Source: Acidobacteriaceae bacterium (lineage in GTDB: Bacteria > Acidobacteriota > Terriglobia > Terriglobales > Acidobacteriaceae). From it: a stretch of DNA of 64,000 nt. A program made the translations under genes and the position numbers. Below the pieces are notes generated by a model. It saw only the letters and a program-made list of their open reading frames with translations, was not told the origin of the DNA and did no database searches. The DNA is taken from contig PLDC01000026.1 of assembly GCA_003134995.1 (NCBI GenBank), positions 110,984-174,983 on the forward strand, given 5' to 3'. Positions 19,163 through 27,622 of this stretch are shown here, in pieces. Every line of letters starts with the position of its first letter. Within the stretch, counting starts at the first letter, position 1.

Positions 19163-19264
19163 GCATTAAGGCGTCATCTTTTCGTGAAGTAGACCTTCAG
19201 CAACGAGAGCGCTGCTGCTTGGAATAGTCGGAAGAGTTCAGGATTCTGCTCGAACGCCTTCTTA

Positions 19265-20047
19265 TCATTGCGCCCGTTTGTAATCGCTATATTTTATGAC
19301 CTCTTTCACCTTCACGGATCTCGCCTTAAAGTGCAGCGTGTCATCTGAACGCGTGTATGCCGGAAACCAGTAGCGGCCATCCACTTGTTGGCGATAGGTC
19401 ACGAACGTCGGATGCACGTCCGTCTGCTCGTGCTTTTTCACCTGTACTTTTTCCGGACCGCTCTTGCCGCACACTTTCACGATTTGGAAATCCTGCGTGT
19501 CCACCCAGATTTGCCCTTCAAAATATCGCTTGCCCTTCTCGTCTCTCTTCTTCGGCGCAACGCGAAACTGGTAGGTATCCAGGTCGTCCACATGCTGCTG
19601 GCCCGCATAAGTCAGGTTGTATTGCGGCAAATCCTCTTTGGTTAACATCAGCGGCATGAAAATGCGAATGTCTTCCATGTCCTGCTCAGTCAGTTGAAGA
19701 CCCCGCAACGTATTCTGGGCCGCGAAAGTCACTTGCTCCTGCCGCCTGCCCTTCGCGTCATAGGAAACATTCGTGACCTCGTGAAATTCTCCCGTGACGT
19801 CTTTGCCCACAAGCGTCTGCATCAGCACGTCCTGTTTATAGGTGTAATGAAGACGGGCTTCTTTCGCAGTCGCTTCGGCTGCGCCTAACTTCTGAATCAC
19901 TTCCTGCGCGCTCGTCGTCTTCGGCGGGGAAGAATCCAGCGGTCCGTTGCCCGCTTCGCAATCGGTCTGTGCCCACAACGCAATCGGCAGCAGAACCGCC
20001 AGAATAACGGTCGACCAAACCACGCCTTGGACCAGCTTTCGCATCAT
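19265..20047 (-). CDS. secreted protein resembling outer-membrane lipoprotein-sorting proteins
   Basis: About 260 residues with a signal peptide (RKLVQGVVWSTVILAVLLPIALWAQ) and a beta-rich body (YEGQ-type strands such as FEGQIWVDTQDFQIVKVCGK, YWFPAYTRSDDTLHFKARSVKVKEV) like the LolA/YdaL-type fold seen in many acidobacterial hypotheticals. Two adjacent ATG codons (20047, 20044) open the signal peptide; an upstream TTG at 20131 is less likely. It stands alone, transcribed towards the pump operon. No exact function is recognised. Confidence 0.65.
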   Translation of the reverse strand: MMRKLVQGVVWSTVILAVLLPIALWAQTDCEAGNGPLDSSPPKTTSAQEVIQKLGAAEATAKEARLHYTYKQDVLMQTLVGKDVTGEFHEVTNVSYDAKGRRQEQVTFAAQNTLRGLQLTEQDMEDIRIFMPLMLTKEDLPQYNLTYAGQQHVDDLDTYQFRVAPKKRDEKGKRYFEGQIWVDTQDFQIVKVCGKSGPEKVQVKKHEQTDVHPTFVTYRQQVDGRYWFPAYTRSDDTLHFKARSVKVKEVIKYSDYKRAQ

Positions 20048-20131
20048 TCGAAGTAGGCCGTATACGTCAGAGACAATATAGTTCTTCTCCACATCCTCGG
20101 CGGCATTTTTTCGCGATCTTAGCCGGTCCAA

Positions 20132-20331
20132 AACCTTATTCCAGCGAGAGCCTCAATCTTCCACGTATGTGCAAATCTTTTCCACAAACCTCTGTCCGCG
20201 TCCGCTAACTCGAATCCCACCCACCCCAGTTTGGTATGCGGATTGCCCTTACCATCCCGGGAGCCGCGCTATTGCGGCATCCCAAGCTCTTTCACACTAT
20301 TCGGCAATCTTCCCCGGACAGGATCAAGCTT
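20132..20331. other. divergent promoter region
   Basis: Two hundred bases between two divergent small secreted-protein genes. It contains no recognisable RNA, repeat or operator; promoters for both genes are expected here but none stands out. Confidence 0.3.
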
Positions 20332-20640
20332 ATGAAAAGAACAATTTTCGCATTCTGCTTTTTGTGTGGCACAGCCGCTTTCGGACAAACCGCTTCCGTT
20401 CTGTATAACAACCCGCAGCCCATTATCATGCCCGATGATCGCCCTCAGCATGCCTCCGAGCACGCCATGGGAACGGAATCCAGCCTGCTGAGCAGCGGTA
20501 CCATCAGCTATGCAAAAGGTGAGGTTCCGTTGGCGGAGCTTGCGTCGCCCATGTACCACACTCCTCTCGGCGATATCGCACGCGCCTACAGAAAAGAGCA
20601 CGCAGCTCTTCCCAAAGCCACCAAGGTTTCGGAAAACTAG
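20332..20640 (+). CDS. small secreted protein of unknown function
   Basis: 102 residues with a clear signal peptide (MKRTIFAFCFLCGTAAFGQ). The mature part is polar and has no domain I recognise; it contains QPIIMPDDRPQHASEHAMG and ends in a basic AYRKEHAALPKATK tail. ATG 20332 is preferred over an upstream in-frame start at 20236 because it directly begins the signal sequence and AGGA lies about ten bases before it. Divergent from the LolA-like gene. Confidence 0.6.
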   Translation: MKRTIFAFCFLCGTAAFGQTASVLYNNPQPIIMPDDRPQHASEHAMGTESSLLSSGTISYAKGEVPLAELASPMYHTPLGDIARAYRKEHAALPKATKVSEN

Positions 20641-20749
20641 CTTGCAGTTCGAACGAGGGAATGTTGATCTAAAAGAAGACAAGGCCGCATCGCTTCAGAG
20701 CAGCGATGCGCCCTTGACTTGTTCGTCTTCGCGTCCTTCGCGGATTCCA

Positions 20750-20768
20750 TAGCGCCCTTGGCGGTTAA
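20750..20768. repeat. second copy of the TAGCGCCCTT repeat
   Basis: TAGCGCCCTTGGCGGTTAA differs by one base from 17635-17653. It follows a CGCGTCCTTCGCGG run in the gap between the small secreted protein and the anti-sigma gene. Confidence 0.55.
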
Positions 20769-20799
20769 AGGCTTTCTGACTGCGGCGGGCGGATCAGCG

Positions 20800-21573
20800 T
20801 TACTCGCCCGCACCCATCATCACAATCGGCATCGTCGGCGTAGTCGCACCCGCTTCGTTCTCGACGGTAATCGCAAAGGCCTTAGCCTCAGCCCCCGCCG
20901 GCAACGGAGGATTCACCACACTCGCGCTCCCATGCGCATCAGGCTTGAACACCCCTGCCGGAATTGGAGCGCCGCTAGTCGGGATCAGCCACAACTCATA
21001 AGCCTTCTGCGCTGGCAGCGGCGCGAGATTATTCGCCAGCAATACCAGGCTATTGCGATTCCGCAAATAAAATACTTTACCCTGCGGCTGCGGCGGAGTC
21101 TTTGCCGCGACCAGCGTCACGCGCTGTGCCTCCGGCTCCAGGATCGGCGCCGCAATCCTCCGCAACTCTTCCATCTCGCGCGTGCTCTTCGCCGCTTGCG
21201 AATTCGCCGACGCCAAAGTGTCTTTCAACCCAGAGTTCTCCCGCCAGAGCGACAACGCGAAAATCACCACCGCCGCTGTAGCCGCCCATCCCAGCCATCC
21301 CCACCACGAACGGCGAGTCGAAGTCTCCACCAAAATTGGTACCCGCGGCTCCCCCGCCACCGCATCCAGCAGCCTCTGCCGTGCCCGCTGCGGAGGTCGC
21401 GGCCCCGTCGTCGACAGCGCCAGCAGAGCCGTATCGCCGCGCAACTGCTCCAATTCGCGCCGGCACGCCGCACACTCCGCCAGATGCTCATCCACGCGCG
21501 CGCGATCCTCTCCCTCTAGCGCGTCCAGCGCGTATAAAGCAAGATCCTCCGCGTATCGTTCGTGCTCGCTCAT
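20800..21573 (-). CDS. anti-sigma factor (RskA-like) with zinc-binding ZAS motif
   Basis: About 257 residues. The cytosolic N-terminus carries the zinc anti-sigma motif HLAECAACRREL (His-x3-Cys-x2-Cys). One membrane helix (WLGWAATAAVVIFALSLW) precedes a coiled segment and a C-terminal RskA-type extracytoplasmic domain (AYELWLIPTSGAPIPAGVF). It should hold the upstream-encoded ECF sigma factor inactive until a signal arrives. ATG 21573 (MSEHERYAED) fits homologues, though GAGGAA lies very close to it; GTG 21606 is an alternative. It follows the sigma gene by 59-92 bases on the same strand. Confidence 0.88.
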   Translation of the reverse strand: MSEHERYAEDLALYALDALEGEDRARVDEHLAECAACRRELEQLRGDTALLALSTTGPRPPQRARQRLLDAVAGEPRVPILVETSTRRSWWGWLGWAATAAVVIFALSLWRENSGLKDTLASANSQAAKSTREMEELRRIAAPILEPEAQRVTLVAAKTPPQPQGKVFYLRNRNSLVLLANNLAPLPAQKAYELWLIPTSGAPIPAGVFKPDAHGSASVVNPPLPAGAEAKAFAITVENEAGATTPTMPIVMMGAGE

Positions 21574-21664
21574 TTCCTCGTTCACGCCACTTCCTGACTC
21601 ACTCACAACAAAATGTAGGACAGCCGCCCTCGACTATCCGCGAAGCGGAAGCTCCGCCTTTAAT

Positions 21665-22249
21665 TCAACTCTGAAACGCCTTTCTGAGTACGATCAACCC
21701 CGCGCGAATCCGCGTCTTAATCGTTCCCAGCGGCTCTCCCGTCTTGTCAGCAATCTCCGAATGGCTCATACCTTCCCAATAAGCCATTTCGAGTGCGCTC
21801 CGCTGCGCCGGAACCATTCTTCCCATCACGCCCCGCACTTTTTCAGCCGCCCGTGCCAACTCCGCTTCTCCTGCCAAGTCCGGCGCCACCGACAACACGA
21901 CATCCTCAATATCCGTTTCCGGCCGCCGTTTTCTGAGGGAGTCAATTGCGCGGTTCCGCGTGATCACCGCCAGCCAACTTGCCAGACTGCCACGCGCCGC
22001 ATCGAAAGCGCTCGGCTTGCGCCACAGTTGCAGAAACACCTCCTGCAACACGTCCTCAGCCGCCCCAGTATCGCCCAATACCCGCAACGCCACCGCATAC
22101 ACTACCGCCGAATAGCGGTCATACAACTCCGCCATCGCGCCCTGGTCGCTAGACTTCAGCCCCGTGACCAGGGCAAGATCCGAAATGCCTTGTGGTTGCG
22201 GCCTCGACAACGCTAGGTTCTTCCTTATATGGATATACGCAAAATCCAC
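21665..22249 (-). CDS. ECF-type RNA polymerase sigma factor
   Basis: 194 residues. Sigma region 2 (AELYDRYSAVVYAVALRVL... DVLQEVFLQLWRKP) and region 4 (RMVPAQRSALEMAYWEG, MSHSEIADKTGEPLGTIK) are clear, with a short linker and no region 3. It resembles the SigK group that pairs with RskA-type anti-sigmas, which is what follows it. GTG 22249 is the furthest start; a later start in the 38-residue leader cannot be excluded as no ribosome site is evident. Confidence 0.92.
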   Translation of the reverse strand: MDFAYIHIRKNLALSRPQPQGISDLALVTGLKSSDQGAMAELYDRYSAVVYAVALRVLGDTGAAEDVLQEVFLQLWRKPSAFDAARGSLASWLAVITRNRAIDSLRKRRPETDIEDVVLSVAPDLAGEAELARAAEKVRGVMGRMVPAQRSALEMAYWEGMSHSEIADKTGEPLGTIKTRIRAGLIVLRKAFQS

Positions 22250-22574
22250 TTACGTTGGATTGCCGGTCAATAACCCAGCCGGGAGGAAAGTTTAGCCGCG
22301 AGGAACGAGCGAGTCAATTCGTTGAGCGGCTCGATTGTCATTCCGTCTCTAACGACGCTGCACTCTGTCAAGCGTTTTGTGGCGACACTTCGGCGTCGAC
22401 GCCGAAACCAGCGCCATTTCGCTCTAGTAGAACGCTTTTGACTCCCAGACCAAGGGTCGTCACTCATTGAATCCAGCAGCGGGACCTCAGGTCCCACCAT
22501 CCATCTCTTCGGCACTTGCTCCCACGATTACTCACTTCGATCTCCCCGATTTTTCAGGGAGGCAGGCTGCCCAC
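22250..22574. other. intergenic region with two palindromes
   Basis: No convincing gene. It holds a perfect 18-base palindrome TTCGGCGTCGACGCCGAA (22389-22406) and a hairpin GGGACCT-C-AGGTCCC (22481-22495), then runs into the decayed transposase. Confidence 0.5.
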
Positions 22575-23242
22575 TCAAACGGTCGGTTTGTCCTGCTCGA
22601 CCACGGAATGACTCGAGCTCCCCTGCATGACGGCCTGACATAGTTGCGCGTACGTCCAGTCTTCGCGCAACATCAGGTACAACCGCGTGGCCAACTTCCT
22701 GGCCACCGCGACCTTGGCGACGCCGCGATTCTTGCGCGCCGCCAATCTTCGGTAGAAGCGTTTCAGTTGCGGATCGAGCCGCGCCGCCGTCTGTCCCGCC
22801 TCCACCAGCAAAAAGCGCAGAAACGAACTGCCCTGTTTGCTGATCTTGCCCAGCCGCTGTTTCCGCCGCTGGATTCTTCACTCGGAATCAGTCCAAAATA
22901 ACTGCCCACTTTCTTCGCCGATTCGAACCGCTCCGCCGGCCCCAGCGTTAGCACCATCGCCAACGCCGTCACCGAACCTACTCCCGGATGCGTCATCAGC
23001 CGCACCGCCTCCGGCCTCTGGCGCGCTTCTTCCGCCACTCGCCGGTCCAGTTCACTGACCTCCGCCTCCAGCCCGTCGAGCGCTTCCAGCAACCGCTTGC
23101 GCCGCTCGGCCGCGTACGGCAGCAAAGGCAACTGCTCCAACTCTGCTCGCCCTGCCTTCGTCCACAGCTTGCGTTTTTTCTGCACCCCACAACTCAGAGC
23201 CATGGATTGCAGTTGATTCTTGGTGCGCGTCCGCGACTGCAC

Positions 23243-23269
23243 CCTTCGACAAGCTCAGGGCAGGCTTTG
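23243..23269. repeat. short palindromic-type repeat inserted in the transposase
   Basis: The 27 bases (core CCTTCGACAAGCTCAGGGCA) interrupt the conserved HRHK-LVQSRTRTKNQL stretch of the transposase. Flanking codons read on correctly once it is removed. A related CCTTCGACTGC unit occurs at 29043 and, inverted, near 23780. Confidence 0.6.
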
Positions 23270-23591
23270 CTTGTGACGATGCACCAGCAACTGCCGCACA
23301 TGCCGCACCTCCAAGCTCGGCACCCAGATCCGCGGAAACCGATTCTCCATCAGCAACTGCAACAAGTGCTCCGCGTCCCGCCGGTCCGTCTTCTGCTTGC
23401 GCACCACCGAAGCCCGCACCTTCGCCGCATCCCCATCCACAGTTCGATGCCCAACTCCTCGAGCAACCGCTCGAACCACGGATAGTGGCCGCAAGCCTCC
23501 ATCCCCACCCGCACTTCCTGGCCCGCCAGCTACCGGTAAAACTGCTCCTCCGCCTCCGCGCAGTGCGGCAACCGCTTCTCTTGAATCTCTC

Positions 23592-23611
23592 CTATTAAGT
23601 TGTCAAAGATC
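23592..23611. repeat. 20-base sequence shared with 57029-57048
   Basis: CTATTAAGTTGTCAAAGATC lies in the 5' part of the transposase trace and recurs exactly at 57029-57048 in an unrelated AT-rich gap. Confidence 0.6.
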
Positions 23612-23860
23612 GCGACCTGTTGAAACCCAGGATCAAAATCACACCCTATAATCAACATGACGCTGGCTCCTCTCACGAGCCTTGGTCTAGTTCGTCGCAT
23701 ACCAATCTACTCGCGATGAGCCAACGTCGTTATGCAATCAAGCGGAGTTGGCATTCGCGAAGCGAAGGCCAACGCAGTCGAAGGACCCCAATCAAGCGGG
23801 CAGCGCCCAAGATGCATCAAAGCATTCTCGCGATGCCACCCGAAGGTATATACCTTATAG

Positions 23861-25198
23861 CTAATCGCTGACGGCCTTGTCCACGATCTCCAACCCGCGA
23901 TCGATGATCGCGAACGCCTCGCGCAACTGCGACTCGTTGATGCACAGCGGAGGATTGGTAAAGAAGGTGTTCCATCGGACGAACGTATAGAGCCCCTGTT
24001 CGCGGAAGAAGCGCCCAAGCGCAACCATCTCATCGGAGGTCGCGTTGAAAGGAGCCATAGGCTGCCGCGTCTTGCGGCTGCGCACCAGTTCGACGATGCC
24101 GAACAGCCCAATCGAGCGCACAGCGCCCACGGACGGGTGCTTCGCCTGCAACTCCGCGCCAAGCTCTTTCAGGATCGCGCCCATCTTCTTGGCGTTGTCG
24201 ATGAGTCCATCTTCTTCATACACGCGAATGGTAGCCAGCGCCGCCGCGCATCCCATGGGATGGCTGTTATACGTCAGTCCCCCGTAGAACACTTTGTCCT
24301 GAAAGTGCTCAGCGATGCGATGCCGCATGCCGACCGCGCCCAGAGGAAGATAGCTCGAAGTTAACCCTTTAGCCATGCAAAGCAGATCGGGGACCACCTT
24401 CCAGTGATCGACCGCGAACCACTCGCCAGTGCGCCCGAAGCCGGACATCACTTCATCGGCAATCATCACAATGCCGTACTTGTCGCAGATCTTGCGCAGC
24501 CCTTCGAGGTATCCATTAGGAGGAACAAGGACGCCGTTGGTGCCAGTGACCGGCTCGAGAATGAAGCCGGCGATGGTCTGCGGGCCTTCGAGCTGAATCG
24601 TCTCTTCAATCATGGCCAGCGAAGACTCAGCCGACTCCCATCCGCGCTCGATCCCATGATACGGATCGAGCACATGCACCACCCCCGGAATGCCAGGCTC
24701 CGCAGCCCATCTGCGCGGATCGCCCGTAAGGCTGATCGCACCCGCAGTCGCGCCGTGATACGAGCGGTAGCGCGCGATAATCTTGTGGCGTCCCGTGAAG
24801 AAGCGCGCCAGCTTGATGGCGTTCTCATTCGCCTCGGCCCCGCCGTTGGTAAAGAAGAACGTGTCGATGTCGCCGGGCGAGATCTCGGCAAGCTTCGCGC
24901 CCAGCCGCGCGCGCGGCTCAGTAGCCATGAACGGATTGGCATAGGCGAGCGTCGCAGCCTGCTCGCTGATAGCCTGAATGACGCGCTCATCTCCATGCCC
25001 AATGTTGACGGACATGAGCTGGCTATTGAAGTCGATGAAGCGCTTCCCTTCCGGCGTATAGAAGTAGATCCCCTTCGCGCGCGCAACCGGAATGGGATCG
25101 ACCTTCGATTGCGCCGACCATTCATACAAAGTGTGCTTACGCGAGAGATCGACGATTTCTTTGCCGGACATGGTTGGTGTTGCGATTGTTGTGGTCAT
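23861..25198 (-). CDS. class III PLP-dependent aminotransferase (omega-amino acid type)
   Basis: 445 residues. Motifs of the family: TNGGAEANENAIKLAR (about 117-132), YHGATAGA (148), ADEVMSGFGRTGEW (Asp248) and the PLP Lys277 in LCMAKGLTSSYLPLG. It resembles taurine/beta-alanine/putrescine-pyruvate transaminases more than ornithine or GABA enzymes; the exact amine donor cannot be read from sequence. With the semialdehyde dehydrogenase upstream (25993-27486) it would fit conversion of beta-alanine to malonate semialdehyde. It is separated from that gene by the oppositely oriented VapBC pair, so it must have its own promoter. Confidence 0.9.
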   Translation of the reverse strand: MTTTIATPTMSGKEIVDLSRKHTLYEWSAQSKVDPIPVARAKGIYFYTPEGKRFIDFNSQLMSVNIGHGDERVIQAISEQAATLAYANPFMATEPRARLGAKLAEISPGDIDTFFFTNGGAEANENAIKLARFFTGRHKIIARYRSYHGATAGAISLTGDPRRWAAEPGIPGVVHVLDPYHGIERGWESAESSLAMIEETIQLEGPQTIAGFILEPVTGTNGVLVPPNGYLEGLRKICDKYGIVMIADEVMSGFGRTGEWFAVDHWKVVPDLLCMAKGLTSSYLPLGAVGMRHRIAEHFQDKVFYGGLTYNSHPMGCAAALATIRVYEEDGLIDNAKKMGAILKELGAELQAKHPSVGAVRSIGLFGIVELVRSRKTRQPMAPFNATSDEMVALGRFFREQGLYTFVRWNTFFTNPPLCINESQLREAFAIIDRGLEIVDKAVSD

Positions 25199-25246
25199 AG
25201 ATTCCTTTATAAAGCCTTCGCCACAGAGTTATACTGTGGATCATAT

Positions 25247-25266
25247 CGCATCTGATGTATGATGCG
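25247..25266. promoter_or_regulatory. inverted repeat before vapBC
   Basis: CGCATC (25247-25252) and GATGCG (25261-25266) separated by 8 bases, about 20 bases before the vapB start and between it and the divergent aminotransferase. VapB-type antitoxins usually bind such sites to repress their own operon; that is inference here. Confidence 0.4.
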
Positions 25267-25287
25267 TGATGATGGGGGGGATGATCA

Positions 25288-25518
25288 ATGCGCACCACGC
25301 TTGTAATCGACGATGATGTACTGAGCGCCGCCAAAGAAATGGCTGCGATCGAACAAAAGTCAGTGGGCGAAGTGATTTCCTCATTAGCCCGGCGCGCGCT
25401 TCTTCCGCCGGAGACCAGGGCACGGACACGCAATGGCGTGCCGCTGCTCAAAGTTCGCAAAGGCGCGCCGCGAGTCACTTCGGAACTTGTGCATCGGCTG
25501 CGTGAGGAGTTGCGGTGA
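25288..25518 (+). CDS. vapB: VapB-type ribbon-helix-helix antitoxin
   Basis: 76 residues. The N-terminus MRTTLVIDDDVLSAAKEMAA is a typical ribbon-helix-helix strand-helix start; VGEVISSLARRAL forms the second helix. The C-terminal half (VPLLKVRKGAPRVTSELV) would wrap the toxin. It overlaps the toxin gene by four bases. Confidence 0.85.
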   Translation: MRTTLVIDDDVLSAAKEMAAIEQKSVGEVISSLARRALLPPETRARTRNGVPLLKVRKGAPRVTSELVHRLREELR

Positions 25519-25949
25519 GGCGGTTTCTTCTGGATGTAAACGTCTTGATTGCGCTGATCGACCCCGCTCACGTGCAGCACGACCGCGCCCATGCCTGGTT
25601 CGCCGCGAAAGGGCACAAGGCCTGGGCGACCTGCCCGCTCACGGAAAATGGAGTGTTGCGTATTGTCGGCCATCTTCGCTATCCAAATTCTCCCGGTTCG
25701 CCGGCCGCTGTGGCTGAGTTGTTGAGCTCACTTCGAAGTCTGCCCGGACACGCCTTCTGGCCGGACGACATATCCTTGCTGGACCGCAAACTCGCGAACA
25801 CAACGCGTCTTCTGGACTCCGCTCACGTCACGGACAGTTATCTTCTGGCACTGGCTCACGCGCATAAGGGCCAACTGGCCACGTTCGATCAGCGCATGCC
25901 TGCTGAGTCGGTCGTTAACGGGGCGACGGCGCTTCATTTGATTCAGTGA
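25515..25949 (+). CDS. vapC: VapC-type PIN-domain ribonuclease toxin
   Basis: 144 residues. The acidic active-site residues of PIN nucleases are in place: Asp in LLDVNVLIAL, Glu in PLTENGVLRIV, Asp in HVTDSYLLALA and Asp in LATFDQRM. GTG start overlaps the vapB stop (GTGA). Such toxins cleave tRNA or rRNA when the antitoxin is lost. The pair is inserted, in opposite orientation, in an otherwise metabolic gene block. Confidence 0.9.
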   Translation: MRRFLLDVNVLIALIDPAHVQHDRAHAWFAAKGHKAWATCPLTENGVLRIVGHLRYPNSPGSPAAVAELLSSLRSLPGHAFWPDDISLLDRKLANTTRLLDSAHVTDSYLLALAHAHKGQLATFDQRMPAESVVNGATALHLIQ

Positions 25950-25992
25950 TCGTCACGCTTCTTCTTAGAAATGCATTTCGAGCTGCACTCAT

Positions 25993-27486
25993 TCAGAACT
26001 TGCGCGAATGTTCCTTGGCCCAGCGCTCTACTACTACCTTCTTGTCGGTGTAGAACTCGATGGCGTCGCGGCCCTGGCCGTGGAGATCGCCGAAGAAGCT
26101 GTTCTTCCATCCACTGAACGGGAAGTAGGCCATGGGCGCGGCTACTCCAATGTTGATACCGATGTTGCCCGCGGGCGCTTCGTAGCGAAAGCGGCGCGCA
26201 GCCGATCCGCTCGAGGTAAACAGCGACGCCTGATTGCCGTACGCGCTGCGTTCGAGGAACGCGAGAGCGTCATCCATGTCATTAGCATGAACGAGGCTTA
26301 GCACCGGACCGAAAATCTCAGTATCGTTGAGGTCGCTAGTTGCAGGAACGTTGTCGAGGATCGTGGGATTCACGAAGTTGCCTTTCTCGTGACGCAGGAC
26401 TTTGGCGTTGCGCCCATCGATCAGCAGCTTCGCGCCCTGCTTCTCGCCGAGCTCGATCAACGACTCGACGCGCTCTTTGCTTTGCGGCGTGATCACTGGG
26501 CCCATCTGCACGCCTTCGTCAAGCCCGTTGCCGACTTTGAGTTTCGAAGCGGCATCGGCAATCGAATCACGAAACGTCTTCTGTGCTTCGCCGATCGTTA
26601 CCGCGACTGAAACGGCGAGGCAGCGCTGGCCGGCGCATCCAAAGGCGCTGTCGCTGATGATCTGCGTGGCCATCGGCATGTCGGCTTCGGGCAGGATGAC
26701 GACATGGTTCTTCGCTCCGCCCTGGCACTGCGCGCGCTTGCCGTTCGCGGCGGCGCGCGCGTACACATACTTCGCGATGGGAGTCGATCCGACGAAGCTG
26801 ATGGCGCGGACTTTCGGATGGTCGAGCAGCGCGTCGACCGCGGCCTTGCCTCCGTTGATCAGATTGACTACGCCCTTGGGCAAGCCAGTCTTCTCGAGCA
26901 GTTCGTAGACGTATCGCATGGTCAACGGCACGCGCTCGCTCGGCTTCAGGATGAACGTGTTGCCGGTTGCGATGGCGTAAGGCAGATACCAGAACGCGAT
27001 CATGCCTGGAAAGTTGAAGGGCACGATGGCAGCGGTCACGCCGATAGGTTGGCGGATCATCATCTCGTCGATGCCGCGCGCGACGTCTTCAAGGTTGTAG
27101 CCTTGCATCATCATCGGAATGCCGCAGGCGACCTCGACGTTCTCGATGGCGCGGCGCATCTCAGCTTTCGCTTCGGTGAAGGTCTTGCCATTTTCCTGGG
27201 TGATGATGCGGGCGATGTCGTCGATGTGGTCTTCGAGCAGCATCTTCAGCCTGAAGAGCGGCTGGATGCGGTCTTCCGGCGGAGTGCGGCGCCACTCGGG
27301 AAAGGCCGCAGCAGCGGCTTCGACGGCTTCATTGACTTCGGCGGCATCGGCTAGCGGGACCTGAGCCAGCGTTTCACCCGTCGCGGGATTGACTACGTCG
27401 CGCCACTCCTTCGCAGACGAGTCGGTCCAGCGTCCGTTGATGAAGTGGGTGAGCTTGATAGTGGGTGGTGCGGCTACGGTCGTCAT
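25993..27486 (-). CDS. mmsA: CoA-acylating methylmalonate-semialdehyde dehydrogenase
   Basis: 497 residues, the usual length. It converts (methyl)malonate semialdehyde plus CoA to acetyl- or propionyl-CoA and CO2. Family marks: PFNFPGM (Asn about 158), the catalytic Cys289 in [10 protein letters not shown], and QGGAKNH at 255-261 where other aldehyde dehydrogenases have the general-base Glu in ELGGK; that loss is characteristic of this CoA-dependent group. It uses NAD+ in the cytosol. In this gene block it would finish degradation of beta-alanine-derived malonate semialdehyde; valine or inositol breakdown are other possible roles. Confidence 0.94.
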   Translation of the reverse strand: MTTVAAPPTIKLTHFINGRWTDSSAKEWRDVVNPATGETLAQVPLADAAEVNEAVEAAAAAFPEWRRTPPEDRIQPLFRLKMLLEDHIDDIARIITQENGKTFTEAKAEMRRAIENVEVACGIPMMMQGYNLEDVARGIDEMMIRQPIGVTAAIVPFNFPGMIAFWYLPYAIATGNTFILKPSERVPLTMRYVYELLEKTGLPKGVVNLINGGKAAVDALLDHPKVRAISFVGSTPIAKYVYARAAANGKRAQCQGGAKNHVVILPEADMPMATQIISDSAFGCAGQRCLAVSVAVTIGEAQKTFRDSIADAASKLKVGNGLDEGVQMGPVITPQSKERVESLIELGEKQGAKLLIDGRNAKVLRHEKGNFVNPTILDNVPATSDLNDTEIFGPVLSLVHANDMDDALAFLERSAYGNQASLFTSSGSAARRFRYEAPAGNIGINIGVAAPMAYFPFSGWKNSFFGDLHGQGRDAIEFYTDKKVVVERWAKEHSRKF

Positions 27487-27587
27487 GAGTTCACCTTTAC
27501 TTATTGCGAGTGCCGTTCATCGTAAGAATTCCCTACGGCATCATTAATGATACATAGGTTGCAGGGGTCGCCTCGCTGCGCTCGGCG

Positions 27588-27606
27588 GACAGCCGAGGCG
27601 GCTGTC
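27588..27606. repeat. short hairpin between mmsA and gabT
   Basis: GACAGCC-N5-GGCTGTC hairpin in the 136-base gap between the two genes. It could be a weak terminator for the upstream transaminase gene or part of a dispersed repeat. Confidence 0.35.
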
Positions 27607-27622
27607 TCCACATGGACCCTTC

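Larger units (their letters stand above)
22575..23658 (-). pseudogene. decayed IS110-family transposase
   Basis: Reading the minus strand from ATG 23658 gives MLIIGCDFDPGFQQVAIFDN, the N-terminus of an IS110 transposase. The full-length coding trace is about 360 codons, the normal size, but broken: an in-frame TAG at 23530-23532, a one-base loss near 23432 (ELWMG to AAKVRASVVRKQKTDRRDA), a 27-base insertion at 23243-23269 bringing a TGA, and another one-base loss near 22860 (EESSGG to QRLGKISKQGSSF). Both domains can be followed: DEDD nuclease (KQKTDRRDAEHLLQLL) and transposase_20 (HPGVGSVTALAMVLTLG). It cannot make a functional enzyme. Confidence 0.9.
22575..23660 (-). mobile_element. IS110-family insertion sequence remnant
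   Basis: The element is defined only by its transposase trace. IS110 elements usually lack terminal inverted repeats, and I cannot fix the exact ends. It lies between the sigma factor gene and the aminotransferase. Confidence 0.7.

Noticed and set aside
22267..22515. 82-codon minus-strand frame before the IS remnant
   Set aside because: Arg/Ser-rich translation without recognisable features, crossing two palindromes.
26704..27354. 216-codon plus-strand frame
   Set aside because: Antisense shadow of mmsA.
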